Positions 52,962 to 62,570 of a stretch of 64,000 nucleotides of DNA are shown here, one piece after another. How positions within the stretch are numbered: position 1 is the stretch's first letter; every line of letters starts with the position of its first letter. Made by a program: the position numbers and the translations under genes. The notes under the pieces are model-generated. The model ran no database searches and was not told the DNA's origin. It was given only the letters and a program-made list of their open reading frames with translations. Source of the stretch: Arthrobacter sp. CAN_C5 (GTDB taxonomy: Bacteria; Actinomycetota; Actinomycetes; Actinomycetales; Micrococcaceae); NCBI RefSeq assembly GCF_017875735.1, contig NZ_JAGGMZ010000001.1:1240001-1304000 (forward strand), read 5' to 3'.

Positions 52962-54095
52962 GTGTCCACAGGAGACGTCACCCCCTCCGGTACCCGGGCG
53001 GGCAGGACGTTCGGCGTGGAGGAAGAACTCCTCCTGCTCGATGAGCACACCGGGCGCCCGGCGGCTCTCTCGCCGCTGGTTCTTTCCGAGGTGGCGCCCG
53101 ACGACGACGACACCAGCGAGTTGTCCCTGGAACTGCAGCAGCAACAGCTGGAGGTAATCAGCCAGCCCTACGCCGACCTGAGGGACCTGGCGGCGGCAAT
53201 CCACGGCGGCCGTCGCCAGGCGGACCGTGCAGCTCGCCAGTATGGTGCCAGGGTGGCAGCGCTCGCCACCAGCGTCCACCCGGGGACGCTCAGGCTCGCG
53301 CCCGAGGGCAGGTATGAACGGATGCGGGATCTCTACGGGCTGGCGCTCGCAGAGCACCTCACCTGCGGGTTCCATGTGCACGTGTCAATCGAGTCCCCAG
53401 AGGAGGGCGTCGCCGTCCTGGACCGGATCCGGGTGTGGCTGCCCATCCTGCTGGCGCTCAGCGCCAATTCACCCTACTGGAACGGGGTGGACAGCGGATA
53501 TGCCAGCTACCGCTATCCCCTGAACCTCCGCTGGCCCACCTCCGGTACCTACGAGCCGTTCGGCTCGGTGCGGGCGTATCAGAAGTTGATCCAGACGCGT
53601 CTCGACGGCGGCGTGATCCTCGACGAAGGCATGTTCTATACCGATGCGCGGTTGGCGCGCAAACACCCGACAGTGGAGGTCCGAATCTGCGACGTCTGCC
53701 TCTACGCGGGCGACGCCGTCCTGATCGCAGCCTTGACCCGCGCGCTGGTCGAAGACGGGGCGCGGGCGTGGCGGGCAGGAGAGCCGGCACCCGTCGCCAC
53801 GGCTGCGGATCTCCGGGCCGCCAGCTGGACGGCCAGCAGATACGGGCTCGGAGGACCACTCGTCAACCCGGTGGATGGAGGGCTCTGCGACGCCGCTGAC
53901 GCAATCAACCTGCTGATCACACGGGTACAACCAATCCTGCGGGAGTACGACGACGAGGCCACGGTGAACGGGTTGCTGCGCAGGATCGTGCAACACGGAT
54001 CGGGGGCCGATCACCAGCGGCACCTGATGCGTGAAGGCCCGGCGGCCGTCGCCGCCGATGCCATGGAGCGCACCCATCTGGGCCCCCTGAGCTAG
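52962..54095 (+). CDS. YbdK-type carboxylate-amine ligase (glutamate-cysteine ligase family 2)
   Basis: 377 residues with FGVEEELLLLDEHTGRPAAL at the start (metal and nucleotide binding), LTCGFHVHVSIESPEEGVAV and TVEVRICDVCLYAGDAVLIA. These are landmarks of the ATP-dependent GCS2 family. Members join glutamate to cysteine or related amines. GTG 52962 follows gaggaggggaggca. It is monocistronic, 82 bp before prfB. Confidence 0.88.
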   Translation: MSTGDVTPSGTRAGRTFGVEEELLLLDEHTGRPAALSPLVLSEVAPDDDDTSELSLELQQQQLEVISQPYADLRDLAAAIHGGRRQADRAARQYGARVAALATSVHPGTLRLAPEGRYERMRDLYGLALAEHLTCGFHVHVSIESPEEGVAVLDRIRVWLPILLALSANSPYWNGVDSGYASYRYPLNLRWPTSGTYEPFGSVRAYQKLIQTRLDGGVILDEGMFYTDARLARKHPTVEVRICDVCLYAGDAVLIAALTRALVEDGARAWRAGEPAPVATAADLRAASWTASRYGLGGPLVNPVDGGLCDAADAINLLITRVQPILREYDDEATVNGLLRRIVQHGSGADHQRHLMREGPAAVAADAMERTHLGPLS

Positions 54096-54177
54096 CCACC
54101 ACGCACCAAGTCACCCGGCCGATTACCCGCAGGGGTCACCACGTGAGTCCGGCGCCATGACGTAGGCTGGATCAATC

Positions 54178-55296
54178 ATGGCAAACATCGATTTTCCCGC
54201 AGAAATCCGCGCGCTCCGCACCAAGTACGCCAACATCGAACAGGTCGCTGATGTGGAGGCGATCCGCACTGACATTGCTGAACTCAGCGAACAGGCGGGG
54301 GAGCCCAACCTGTGGGACGATCCTGCTGCCGCCCAGAAAATCACCTCCCGGCTGTCCCACCGCCAGTCTGCGCTGGAGCGCCTGGAAACCCTTCACTCAC
54401 GCATCGAGGACCTCGAAGTCCTGGTGGAACTGGCCCAGGACGAGGACGACGAGGCCTCCCGGGAGGAATCCGTCAAGGAACTTACCTCGTTGAGCGCCTC
54501 ACTGGATCGGCTTGAGGTGGTAACCCTGCTGGCGGGGGAGTACGACGAACGGGAAGCGGTGGTCAGCATCCGTTCGGGTGCTGGTGGAGTGGACGCTGCC
54601 GATTTCGCCGAGATGCTGCTCCGCATGTACCTGCGCTGGGCCGAACGCCACGGGTATCCCACCCAGGTGCTGGACACCTCCTATGCGGAGGAAGCCGGCC
54701 TGAAGTCCGCCACCTTCGAGGTGAAAGCGCCCTACGCCTTCGGCACCCTCTCCGTGGAAGCCGGAACGCACCGGCTCGTGCGAATCAGCCCCTTCGACAA
54801 CCAGGGGCGCCGCCAGACATCCTTCGCCGCCGTCGAAGTCATCCCGCTCATCGAACAAACCGACTCTGTGGAGATTCCCGACAACGAGATCAAGGTGGAC
54901 GTGTTCAGGTCCTCCGGCCCCGGCGGCCAGTCGGTCAACACCACTGACTCGGCGGTCCGCCTGACCCACATCCCCACGGGCATTGTGGTGTCGATGCAGA
55001 ATGAGAAATCCCAACTGCAAAACCGTGCCGCGGCACTGAGGGTGCTCCAGTCCCGTCTGCTGCTGCAGATGCAGGAAGCGGAAAACGCTGAAAAGAAGGC
55101 GATGGCCGGCGATGTGAAGGCGTCGTGGGGTGACCAGATGCGCTCGTACGTCCTCAATCCGTATCAAATGGTCAAGGACCTCCGGACCGAGCACGAGGTG
55201 GGCAACACCTCGGCGGTGTTTGACGGTGAGATCGACGACTTCATCGATGCCGGAATCCGGTGGCGGGCCAATAACCGCAGTGCTCCCGCGGAGTAG
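54178..55296 (+). CDS. prfB: Peptide chain release factor 2
   Basis: 372 residues. The catalytic GGQ loop is in [20 protein letters not shown], and the coiled N-terminal domain contains [21 protein letters not shown]2 reads UAA and UGA and releases the peptide on the ribosome. The reading frame is continuous, so the programmed +1 frameshift used by many bacteria is absent. The gene lies directly upstream of the ftsE operon, the usual actinobacterial arrangement. Confidence 0.95.
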   Translation: MANIDFPAEIRALRTKYANIEQVADVEAIRTDIAELSEQAGEPNLWDDPAAAQKITSRLSHRQSALERLETLHSRIEDLEVLVELAQDEDDEASREESVKELTSLSASLDRLEVVTLLAGEYDEREAVVSIRSGAGGVDAADFAEMLLRMYLRWAERHGYPTQVLDTSYAEEAGLKSATFEVKAPYAFGTLSVEAGTHRLVRISPFDNQGRRQTSFAAVEVIPLIEQTDSVEIPDNEIKVDVFRSSGPGGQSVNTTDSAVRLTHIPTGIVVSMQNEKSQLQNRAAALRVLQSRLLLQMQEAENAEKKAMAGDVKASWGDQMRSYVLNPYQMVKDLRTEHEVGNTSAVFDGEIDDFIDAGIRWRANNRSAPAE

Positions 55297-55429
55297 ACCG
55301 ACACCAAAGCGACACACCGCCGTGATGAGCAGTCAACGCACAAGGGCGTCGCTATAGTTCAGAGGCCGGTACTTCTTTCCCCCAGCAAATGCCCGTGCAC
55401 TGGCAGCTTCCTATGGGCGCAAAGTAGTC

Positions 55430-56134
55430 ATGATTAGATTCGACACTGTCACCAAGGTCTACGACAACAAGTCACGGCCTGCTCTCGACGCCGTCAGCCT
55501 CGAAGTGGACCGTGGGGAGTTCGTTTTCCTGGTCGGGGCCTCAGGGTCCGGCAAGTCCACGTTCATCCGCCTGGTCCTCAAGGAGGACCGGGTGTCGCGT
55601 GGATCCGTGTACGTGGCAGGCCAGAACGTCGCCAACATTCCCAGCTGGCGCGTTCCCAAGCTGCGCCGCGGGATCGGCGTGGTGTTCCAGGACTTCCGGC
55701 TGCTGCCCAACAAGACCGTTTTCGCCAACGTCGCGTTCGCGATGCAGGTGATCGGGAAAAGCCGCGCCGTCATCAGGGAGACAGTGCCCGACGTGCTGCA
55801 GACGGTGGGCCTTGAGGGCAAGAACAACAGGATGCCCCATGAGCTCTCCGGTGGCGAGCAGCAACGCGTCGCGATTGCCCGGGCCATCGTGAACCGGCCA
55901 GGCATCCTGCTGGCCGATGAGCCCACGGGAAACCTCGACCCCACCACGTCCATGGGCATCATGAAAGTGCTGGACAAGATCAACTCCAACGGCACCACCG
56001 TGGTGATGGCCACTCACGACGACGACATCGTGAATACGATGCGGAAGCGGGTGGTCGAGCTCCACAATGGGTCGGTGGTACGCGACGACGCCCAGGGCAT
56101 CTATATCGGCGAGACCGGGGTACCAGCGCAATGA
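55430..56134 (+). CDS. ftsE: Cell division ATP-binding protein FtsE
   Basis: 234 residues. Walker [18 protein letters not shown] signature [14 protein letters not shown] and Walker [14 protein letters not shown] are all present. FtsE is the ATPase of the FtsEX complex at the septum. It gates peptidoglycan hydrolases rather than transporting a solute. It overlaps ftsX by 4 bp. The 130-bp gap before it may hold the operon promoter. Confidence 0.95.
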   Translation: MIRFDTVTKVYDNKSRPALDAVSLEVDRGEFVFLVGASGSGKSTFIRLVLKEDRVSRGSVYVAGQNVANIPSWRVPKLRRGIGVVFQDFRLLPNKTVFANVAFAMQVIGKSRAVIRETVPDVLQTVGLEGKNNRMPHELSGGEQQRVAIARAIVNRPGILLADEPTGNLDPTTSMGIMKVLDKINSNGTTVVMATHDDDIVNTMRKRVVELHNGSVVRDDAQGIYIGETGVPAQ

Positions 56135-57045
56135 GGTTCGCTTTCGTCCTCGGCGAGCTGGGATCCGGCCTGCGCAGGAACCTGGCGATGGTCGTCTCGA
56201 TTATTCTGGTCACCTTTATCTCCCTGACCTTCGTGGGTGCGGCGGGCCTGCTGCAACTGCAGATCAACCAGATGAAGGGCTACTGGTACGACCGCGTTCA
56301 GGTTGCCGTGTTCCTCTGCGTGGATAATTCCACCTCGCCGAGCTGTGCCGCAGGCCCGGTCACCGACGACCAGCGCGACGACATCGAAGCGATCCTCGAA
56401 TCGGACTCCTTCAGCGCGTACGTCTCAACGGTCGAGTACGAATCCCAGGAAGAAGCGCTCGGCCATTTCCAGGATCAGTTTGCCAATTCACCGATTGTTG
56501 ATTCGGTAACAGAGGACCAGCTGCCCGAATCGTTCAGGGTCAACCTGGTGGACCCCGAGAAATATGAGGTCATCAACGAAGCCTTTTCCTCGACGCCCGG
56601 GGTTGACGTGGTCAGCGACCAGAGGGAATTGCTGGAACGGCTTTTCACCTACATGAATGTTGCGTCGGCGATCGCGTTGACCATAGCCGGCGTTATGCTG
56701 CTCTGCGCGGTGTTGCTGGTGGCAACTACTATTCGACTTTCGGCGTTCAGTAGACGCCGCGAGACCGGAATTATGCGTCTGGTGGGCGCCAGTAAGGCCG
56801 TCATCCAGCTCCCGTTCGTGCTGGAAGGGGTGATTGCCGCGGTGATTGGTGGGCTGTTGGCCACCGGCACACTGTGGGCTCTCGCCCACTTCGCCCTCAA
56901 CGGTGTGCTCGCAGAGATGTATCCGGAAACCGCATTTATTTCCTCATCCGAGGTGCTTCTTTTGGCCCCACTGCTCATTTTGTTGGGTGGAGTTCTTGCC
57001 GGAGTGTCGTCACTTCTCACTCTCAGACGCTATTTGAGGGTTTAG
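56131..57045 (+). CDS. ftsX: Cell division membrane protein FtsX
   Basis: 304 residues, four membrane helices. The first is [20 protein letters not shown]; three more lie near residues 176-304. A large extracytoplasmic loop lies at residues 50-170 and contains one Cys pair ([13 protein letters not shown]). That loop contacts the hydrolase partner. [20 protein letters not shown] is the cytoplasmic coupling region. The M23 gene follows by one base. Confidence 0.93.
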   Translation: MRFAFVLGELGSGLRRNLAMVVSIILVTFISLTFVGAAGLLQLQINQMKGYWYDRVQVAVFLCVDNSTSPSCAAGPVTDDQRDDIEAILESDSFSAYVSTVEYESQEEALGHFQDQFANSPIVDSVTEDQLPESFRVNLVDPEKYEVINEAFSSTPGVDVVSDQRELLERLFTYMNVASAIALTIAGVMLLCAVLLVATTIRLSAFSRRRETGIMRLVGASKAVIQLPFVLEGVIAAVIGGLLATGTLWALAHFALNGVLAEMYPETAFISSSEVLLLAPLLILLGGVLAGVSSLLTLRRYLRV

Positions 57046-57046
57046 A

Positions 57047-58585
57047 GTGATGTCCAGCAAAGAAAGAGAGCCTATGCTTGCCCTTAAATCTTGGCCGTTC
57101 TCGCCGGCCAATCAATCAGTCGCGACCAAAGCCGTTGTCGGCACATCGGTCGCGGTGATTGTGGCGTTGGCGTTTGGCTTCAGTGCACCAGTCTTTGCTG
57201 ATGAACTTGATAACCGGCAGAGCGCTCTCGAGCAGGAAATCGAAGATGTTCAGCAGTCGATCGAGTACCTCGATGCCGACATTGCTAAAACGATCGCCCA
57301 GCTCCGGGTCTTCCAGGGACAATTGCCCGCAGCCCAGCAGGCCTTGGCGGATGCGCAGGGGCGCGTCGAATCGGCAACCAGCCAGGTAACCGCGCTGACC
57401 CAGCGGGTCGACCTTGCGCAAGAAACAAAGAACAAGATCAACGAGCAGATTGACCTCGACCAGGAGGCGATGGGCGAAACCCGGGAGATGATCGGGCAAA
57501 TCGCTACCCAGGCCTACAAGAACGGGGGAGTGCCCTCGAACCTGTCACTGCTCTTTGGTTCGGAAGGCTCGGAAAGCCTCACCAACTCAATCGACATGGT
57601 CGACCAGGCCCTGCGCAGCCAGAACGCCGCCCTCGATCAGCTTTCCCAGCAAAACGCGATCAACCTCAGCTCAGAGGCGCGTCTGATCGCCGTCGAGGCT
57701 GAGATCCTCGACCTTCAGGCGCAGGCGGAGGAGGCACTCGCCGCGGAACAGATAGCCCGCGACGAAGCAGCAACGCAAAAGAGTAAGGTCGATGCCCTCG
57801 TGGCGGACACCTCTGAATTGTCTGAGCAGCTCCAGGAACAGAAGCCAGTGATCGAGGCCCAGCTGGCCGAGGTGGAATCCGCACATCAGAAGGTCACCGC
57901 TGACATCGCTGCGAGGCAGGCCCGGCTGATCGAGGAGGCGCGCAAACGCGAGGAAGCCCGGCTCCGCGCCGAGGCCGAGGAGCGGGCCCGGATCGAGACC
58001 GAACGCCGCGCCCAGGCTGCGGCTGAAAAGGCTGCCGCCGAGAACGCAGCGGCAGCCGCGGCCGCTGCTGCGGCCCGGCGGCCGGCACCGGCACCCGTAG
58101 AGCCCGCCGCTGTTGTTCCTGCGACGGTAGGCCCCATCGCTCCCATCGAGTCTGGCGATCCCTCCGCCTTCGGACTGCGGGCACCGGTTAGCGGTCCCGT
58201 TTCCTCTGGCTTCGGGTGGCGTGCGACACCGGTGGGCACGATCGACTTTGACGGCTCCGGCGGTTACCGGCACACCGGGATCGACTACGGCGTGGGGTGT
58301 GGCACACCGCTGTACGCGGCGGCCGCCGGCGAGGTCTGGTATGCCGACTCCAACGCAGTAACCGGTGCTGGCAACCGGGTTGTCATTAACCATGGCGTAC
58401 TGCAGGGGAACGCCCTGGCGACCAATTACTACCACCTGTCCAGCTTTAACGTGTCGGTAGGGCAGAAGGTCAGCGCCGGCCAACTGATAGGCCGCACGGG
58501 TACCACCGGCAACTCCAACGGCTGCCACCTGCACTTTGAAACGCAGCTCAACGGCAGCCTCGTCGACCCGCTGGGCCTGCTGTAG
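57047..58585 (+). CDS. FtsEX-linked M23 peptidoglycan hydrolase
   Basis: 512 residues if the GTG at 57047 is used; ATG 57050 or 57074 are alternatives. A signal or anchor helix (VGTSVAVIVALAFGFSAPVF) is followed by about 300 residues of coiled coil (LAEVESAHQKVTADIAARQA, a Glu/Ala/Arg-rich end). After a Pro/Ala linker comes the LytM domain with GYRHTGIDYGVGCG and SNGCHLHFETQLNG, so the zinc ligands are intact. The layout matches EnvC-like proteins activated by FtsEX. Both the domains and the operon position support this. Confidence 0.9.
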   Translation: MMSSKEREPMLALKSWPFSPANQSVATKAVVGTSVAVIVALAFGFSAPVFADELDNRQSALEQEIEDVQQSIEYLDADIAKTIAQLRVFQGQLPAAQQALADAQGRVESATSQVTALTQRVDLAQETKNKINEQIDLDQEAMGETREMIGQIATQAYKNGGVPSNLSLLFGSEGSESLTNSIDMVDQALRSQNAALDQLSQQNAINLSSEARLIAVEAEILDLQAQAEEALAAEQIARDEAATQKSKVDALVADTSELSEQLQEQKPVIEAQLAEVESAHQKVTADIAARQARLIEEARKREEARLRAEAEERARIETERRAQAAAEKAAAENAAAAAAAAAARRPAPAPVEPAAVVPATVGPIAPIESGDPSAFGLRAPVSGPVSSGFGWRATPVGTIDFDGSGGYRHTGIDYGVGCGTPLYAAAAGEVWYADSNAVTGAGNRVVINHGVLQGNALATNYYHLSSFNVSVGQKVSAGQLIGRTGTTGNSNGCHLHFETQLNGSLVDPLGLL

Positions 58586-58670
58586 GACCCGACGCACTAG
58601 ACTGGAGGGACCGTTCGTTGCCTCCCGGTGGTAAGCCGTGGAGCCGCCCACCTGCAAAAGGAGTTGTACC

Positions 58671-59144
58671 GTGCCCAAGGAAAGTGGCCGAAAAGTAGTG
58701 GCCACCAATCGGAAGGCCCGGCATGACTACGAGGTGCTGGACACGTATGAGGCTGGCCTTGCCCTGATGGGCACCGAGGTGAAGTCACTCCGCGCCGGGC
58801 GCGCCTCCCTGGTGGACGGGTTCGCCATCTTCTACAACGATGAACTCTGGCTCGAGGGCATCCACATTCCCGAGTACACGCAGGGTAGCTGGACCAATCA
58901 CGCCGCCCGACGCCGTCGCAAATTGCTGCTGCACCGTGACGAACTCACCCGTATTTCCCAGCGGATCCGCGAGAGCGGGTTCACCCTGGTTCCGTTGCAG
59001 TTGTACTTCCTCAACGGCCGCGCGAAGGTGGAAATCGCCGTCGCCCGCGGTAAGCGGGACTACGACAAGCGACAGACCCTGCGGGAGAAGCAGGACAATC
59101 GCGAGGCTCTGCGCGACATGCGTGAGAAAAACCGGGGCACCTGA
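58671..59144 (+). CDS. smpB: SsrA-binding protein SmpB
   Basis: 157 residues. [39 protein letters not shown] and [20 protein letters not shown] are family signatures. SmpB loads tmRNA on stalled ribosomes. GTG 58671 is chosen because aaaaggag is upstream. It lies 460 bp from its RNA partner ssrA. Confidence 0.95.
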   Translation: MPKESGRKVVATNRKARHDYEVLDTYEAGLALMGTEVKSLRAGRASLVDGFAIFYNDELWLEGIHIPEYTQGSWTNHAARRRRKLLLHRDELTRISQRIRESGFTLVPLQLYFLNGRAKVEIAVARGKRDYDKRQTLREKQDNREALRDMREKNRGT

Positions 59145-59147
59145 GGT

Positions 59148-59519
59148 ATGAGCGATGTTTTCTGGGAGGCCCAGGAACCTGGCGAGGATCCCGACGAGTC
59201 CGAGTTACGGTACCGCAGGCCCTGGTGGGTCACTGTCGTCGCCCTGATCGACCTGCTGCTCCTGCTCGCGATTGTCCCGGTGGGGATCTTCGCGCTGATT
59301 CCCTTCTTCCTCCTGATCTATCTGTACCTGGCGCAGCTGATCATCTGGGTGGCACCGCTGCTCGTCCTGATGAACGTGGTGGTGTTCTGGTGGAGCTTCA
59401 AGCGCAAACAGGCGGCAACGACGGCGCTGGCCGCCGTCGGGCTCGCATTCGTGGCGGTGTCATTTGTGGTGGTATCGCTGTGGCAGTCCCCGATTGTGAT
59501 TTTTGGGATTACCTTCTAG
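59148..59519 (+). CDS. Small membrane protein of unknown function
   Basis: 123 residues with an acidic N-terminus and about four hydrophobic helices (ALIDLLLLLAIVPVGIFALI, FFLLIYLYLAQLIIWVAPLL, VVVFWWSF, VGLAFVAVSFVVVSL). It starts 3 bp after smpB and is probably co-transcribed. No family is recognised. Bases 59520-59600 are intergenic and should hold the ssrA promoter. Confidence 0.65.
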   Translation: MSDVFWEAQEPGEDPDESELRYRRPWWVTVVALIDLLLLLAIVPVGIFALIPFFLLIYLYLAQLIIWVAPLLVLMNVVVFWWSFKRKQAATTALAAVGLAFVAVSFVVVSLWQSPIVIFGITF

Positions 59520-59600
59520 CCGGGAATACCTCGTCCATGATGGTGCGTTATACTTGGATATCCGGGCAACCGGGATGCACCACAATTGATAACTACACAC

Positions 59601-59970
59601 GGGGATGACAGGTTTCGACGATGTTAGTCGCGACAGGGGAAGCGGGCCGAGGATTTACAAGGCTATCTCGTAAACGCTCCTTGTAAAAATATAAGTGCCG
59701 AACAAAAACGCACTGACTTCGCTCTCGCTGCCTAAGCAGTAAGACCAAGTCCGTCAGCCCGGGAATGCTCTCGTCCCGGATCCTGGCGTCATTTAGAGGG
59801 CCACTGCTCCTGAAACTTGTTACAGGTTTCAGGGGGACACTTATGTAACTGAGCTTGGCAGCAGTCTGTTTGCAGAACTGCTGAAGCTGAGAAAAACCGA
59901 CGCAAACTGCGCCCGGAGAAGCCCTGACTACACTGCATCGGACGCGGGTTCAATTCCCGCCATCTCCACA
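59601..59970 (+). ncRNA. ssrA: Transfer-messenger RNA
   Basis: The 5' end ggggatgacaggtttcgacg and the 3' T-arm and acceptor cgggttcaattcccgccatc pair as the tRNA-like domain (GGGGATG with CATCTCC). The tag frame at 59697-59735 reads AEQKRTDFALAA then TAA. Pseudoknot-like GC hairpins fill the rest. The acceptor is followed by acaca rather than an encoded CCA, so CCA is presumably added after transcription. smpB lies upstream, as usual. Confidence 0.93.
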
Positions 59971-59992
59971 CAAAAGTCCCGCCTGGATTTAC

Positions 59993-60032
59993 GGCCAAAC
60001 GTCCTTACCCTTTGGGGGAGGGACGTTTGGTC
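59993..60032 (+). terminator. Terminator of ssrA
   Basis: ggccaaacgtcc (59993-60004) pairs with ggacgtttggtc (60021-60032) around a 16-base loop, 25 bp beyond the tmRNA end. The T-run behind it is short. Confidence 0.7.
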
Positions 60033-60126
60033 GTTAAGGCGCCAGGCTCTAGGCTCCGGTACAGAAGATACGGTGCACATGACACTGTGGCGTCAACACC
60101 TGCCTGCCAGCCGTACACTGATCTGT

Positions 60127-60351
60127 ATGAACTGGACGGATGATCCGCCACCGTGGCTTCCTCCGCTGCCGCCGCCCAATCGCGGCCGCGCCCTGGTCAC
60201 CACGGGCTTGATCCTGGTGATCGGAACCTTCATTTTCATTTTTTACATGAGTTTCATCGGTGGCACCCATACGCTGTACACCCTGATCCCGTTGGCCGTC
60301 GGATTGATATTCCTCATCATGGGGATGGTCAGGCGCAACGAGGGGCGTTAA
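60127..60351 (+). CDS. Small membrane protein, 74 aa
   Basis: ATG 60127 (MNWTDDPPPWLPPLPPPNRG) gives a proline-rich start and two hydrophobic helices (ALVTTGLILVIGTFIFIFYM, LYTLIPLAVGLIFLIMGMV). The frame is open upstream, but the extension looks non-coding. The function is unknown. The context is independent of the genes on either side. Confidence 0.6.
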   Translation: MNWTDDPPPWLPPLPPPNRGRALVTTGLILVIGTFIFIFYMSFIGGTHTLYTLIPLAVGLIFLIMGMVRRNEGR

Positions 60352-60382
60352 CCATCGGGCCGGGGTTCCCAGCTTCACCACC

Positions 60383-60411
60383 TTGACCCCCCAATTACTT
60401 TTACGATAAAA
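60383..60411 (+). promoter_or_regulatory. Promoter and palindromic operator of the alpha-galactosidase gene
   Basis: A -35 like TTGACC (60383-60388) and -10 like GATAAA (60405-60410) are 16 bp apart. The palindrome-like ttttacgataaaa (60399-60411) overlaps the -10 box. Transcription would begin at or near the ATG at 60419, and no ribosome-binding site lies in front of it. This suggests a leaderless mRNA repressed by a LacI- or ROK-type regulator that is outside the window. The reading is by eye only. Confidence 0.4.
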
Positions 60412-60418
60412 ATAACTA

Positions 60419-62557
60419 ATGAATTCCGCACCCGTCCTCCACCTCACCAACGGTGGCACCAGTGTCATCATCGACACCTCGACCGCCGGCCTCCCCGCCA
60501 TTCTGTACTGGGGCGAGGAACTGGGAGAGCAGGGCAACCTCGAGGACTTCGCCACCGCCTCCCGGCCGCAGCGGGTCTCGGGCGGTCTCGACACGCCGGC
60601 CCAGCTGACCCTCGTGCCGCAGGAGTCGCTCGGCTGGCAGGGCACCCCCGGCCTGACCGGTACCCGCGAAGGCCTGGTGCTGTTTCCCCGGCTCACCACC
60701 ACCAACGTGTCCTCCACGGGGAGCGAATTGCGGTTCACCGCGTCGGATCCCCACGCCGGCCTTCGCCTCGACGGTACTGTCACTGTCACCGGGGCGGGCC
60801 TGCTCCGGCAGCGGCTCCACCTGACGAACGAAGGCCAGACCCCCTGTGAGGTAGGCTCGCTGCTCGCGGTGTTCCCGGTCCCGTCGTCGGCAGTGGACAT
60901 TCTCGACACCACCGGCCGCCACCTGCGCGAGCGCAGCCCCCAGCGACACACCCTCACCACCGGCACCTATCGACGGGAGAGCCGTCGGGGCCGCCCCGGG
61001 CTCGACGCGACCCTCCTGCTAGCCGCCGGCGAGTCGGCCTTTCGCTTCGAATCGGGCGAGGTCCACGCCGTCCACTGCGCCTGGAGCGGCAACCACCAGC
61101 TGCTGGTGGAGAAGACTCCCACGGGTGCCGCGTTCATCGCCGCTGGAGAGTTGCTCCTGCCCGGGGAGATCCTGCTTCAGCCAGGTGAAACCTACGACGC
61201 TCCGGATGCGCTTGGTTCCTGGGGGTACGGGCTCAACCAGCTGGCTCAGCGGTTCCACCGGGAGCAGCGTGACCGGCCCTCCCATCCACGCCGGGCACGA
61301 CCGGTCACGCTGAACACCTGGGAAGCCGTCTATTTCGATCATGACCACACCCGGCTCACCCGGCTCGCGGACAAGGCAGCCGAGGTGGGTATCGAGCGGT
61401 TTGTGCTCGACGACGGCTGGTTCCGGGGGCGGCGCGACGACACGGCCGGTCTGGGGGACTGGTTTGTCGACGACGGCGTGTGGCCCGACGGGCTGGACCC
61501 CCTCATCGACCATGTGCGCTCGCTCGGCATGGAGTTCGGGTTGTGGTTCGAACCCGAGATGATCAACCCGGACTCCGACCTGGCGCGCGCGCACCCCGAC
61601 TGGATCCTGCAGGCTGCGGGGCGGCTGCCGCCGTCGGCCCGCCAGCAGCAGGTACTCAACCTGGCCATTCCCGAGGCCTGGGACTACATCCTGGAGCGGA
61701 TGGACGCCATCCTGGCGGCCCACGATATTGCCTACATCAAGTGGGACCACAACCGGGACCTGATGGAGGCGGGCACCGCCGGATCGGGTGCCGCCGCAGT
61801 TCACCGCAACGTGCGGGCACTGTATCGGTTGCTGGACGAGCTCAAACGTCGCCATCCCGCGCTGGAGATCGAAAGTTGCGCCTCGGGCGGTGGCCGGGTG
61901 GACCTGGGCGTCCTGACCCGCACCGACCGGATCTGGACGAGTGACTGTATCGACCCGCTGGAGCGCTTGGTCATCCAGAAATACACCGGGCTGCTGGTCG
62001 CTCCGGAACTCATGGGAATGCACATCGGCGGTCCGGTATCCCACTCCACCCACCGCGCCCACTCGCTGGCGTTCAGGGCGGCTACTGCGGTGTTCGGGCA
62101 CTACGGGGTTGAGTGGGACATTGCCGAGCTGGCCGAGGAGGACACCGCCGACCTCGCGTCCTGGATTGCCCTGCACAAGCGATGGCGGGAACTGCTCCAC
62201 ACCGGCCAGGTAGTCCATGCCGACCTCCCGGACCCTGCCATGGACCTGCGCGGAATCGTCGCTCCAGACCGCACCGCTGCGCTGTATGCCTACACCCTCA
62301 GCGCATCCAGCTCTTCCTACCCGCCCGGGAGGATCCGGCTGCCGGGTCTTGACCCCGCGGCGAGGTATACGCTTGCCCCGGCCGCCGGCGCGCTGCAGCA
62401 TCCCGACGCCGGCCATTCACCCCTGGACTGGTCCGAGGCAGCGCGGGCCGGAACGCCCCTGGTCCTCTCCGGACGCCTCCTGGGTTCCACTGGAGTCCAG
62501 GCACCGGTGCTGTTCCCCGAACAATCCGTCCTGATCGAGGTCCGGCAGGTCCCGTGA
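60419..62557 (+). CDS. Alpha-galactosidase, glycoside hydrolase family 36
   Basis: 712 residues, the normal length for GH36. An N-terminal beta-sandwich precedes the barrel. In the barrel, FVLDDGWFRGRRDDTAGLGD and LWFEPEMINPDSDLARAHPD shape the active site. The nucleophile Asp is in YIKWDHNRDLMEAG and the acid/base Asp is in IWTSDCIDPLERL. It releases galactose from melibiose- or raffinose-type sugars. No signal peptide is present, so it acts inside the cell and needs an uptake system not seen here. It precedes the GH13 gene by 13 bp. Confidence 0.93.
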   Translation: MNSAPVLHLTNGGTSVIIDTSTAGLPAILYWGEELGEQGNLEDFATASRPQRVSGGLDTPAQLTLVPQESLGWQGTPGLTGTREGLVLFPRLTTTNVSSTGSELRFTASDPHAGLRLDGTVTVTGAGLLRQRLHLTNEGQTPCEVGSLLAVFPVPSSAVDILDTTGRHLRERSPQRHTLTTGTYRRESRRGRPGLDATLLLAAGESAFRFESGEVHAVHCAWSGNHQLLVEKTPTGAAFIAAGELLLPGEILLQPGETYDAPDALGSWGYGLNQLAQRFHREQRDRPSHPRRARPVTLNTWEAVYFDHDHTRLTRLADKAAEVGIERFVLDDGWFRGRRDDTAGLGDWFVDDGVWPDGLDPLIDHVRSLGMEFGLWFEPEMINPDSDLARAHPDWILQAAGRLPPSARQQQVLNLAIPEAWDYILERMDAILAAHDIAYIKWDHNRDLMEAGTAGSGAAAVHRNVRALYRLLDELKRRHPALEIESCASGGGRVDLGVLTRTDRIWTSDCIDPLERLVIQKYTGLLVAPELMGMHIGGPVSHSTHRAHSLAFRAATAVFGHYGVEWDIAELAEEDTADLASWIALHKRWRELLHTGQVVHADLPDPAMDLRGIVAPDRTAALYAYTLSASSSSYPPGRIRLPGLDPAARYTLAPAAGALQHPDAGHSPLDWSEAARAGTPLVLSGRLLGSTGVQAPVLFPEQSVLIEVRQVP

Positions 62558-62570
62558 GAGGATCGTCCCC

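Noticed and set aside
54178-54300. Programmed frameshift in prfB
   Set aside because: The frame from ATG is continuous and no in-frame TGA with a slippery site is present.
59789-59998. 69-codon minus frame across the tmRNA
   Set aside because: It is antisense of ssrA; such frames are common annotation artefacts.
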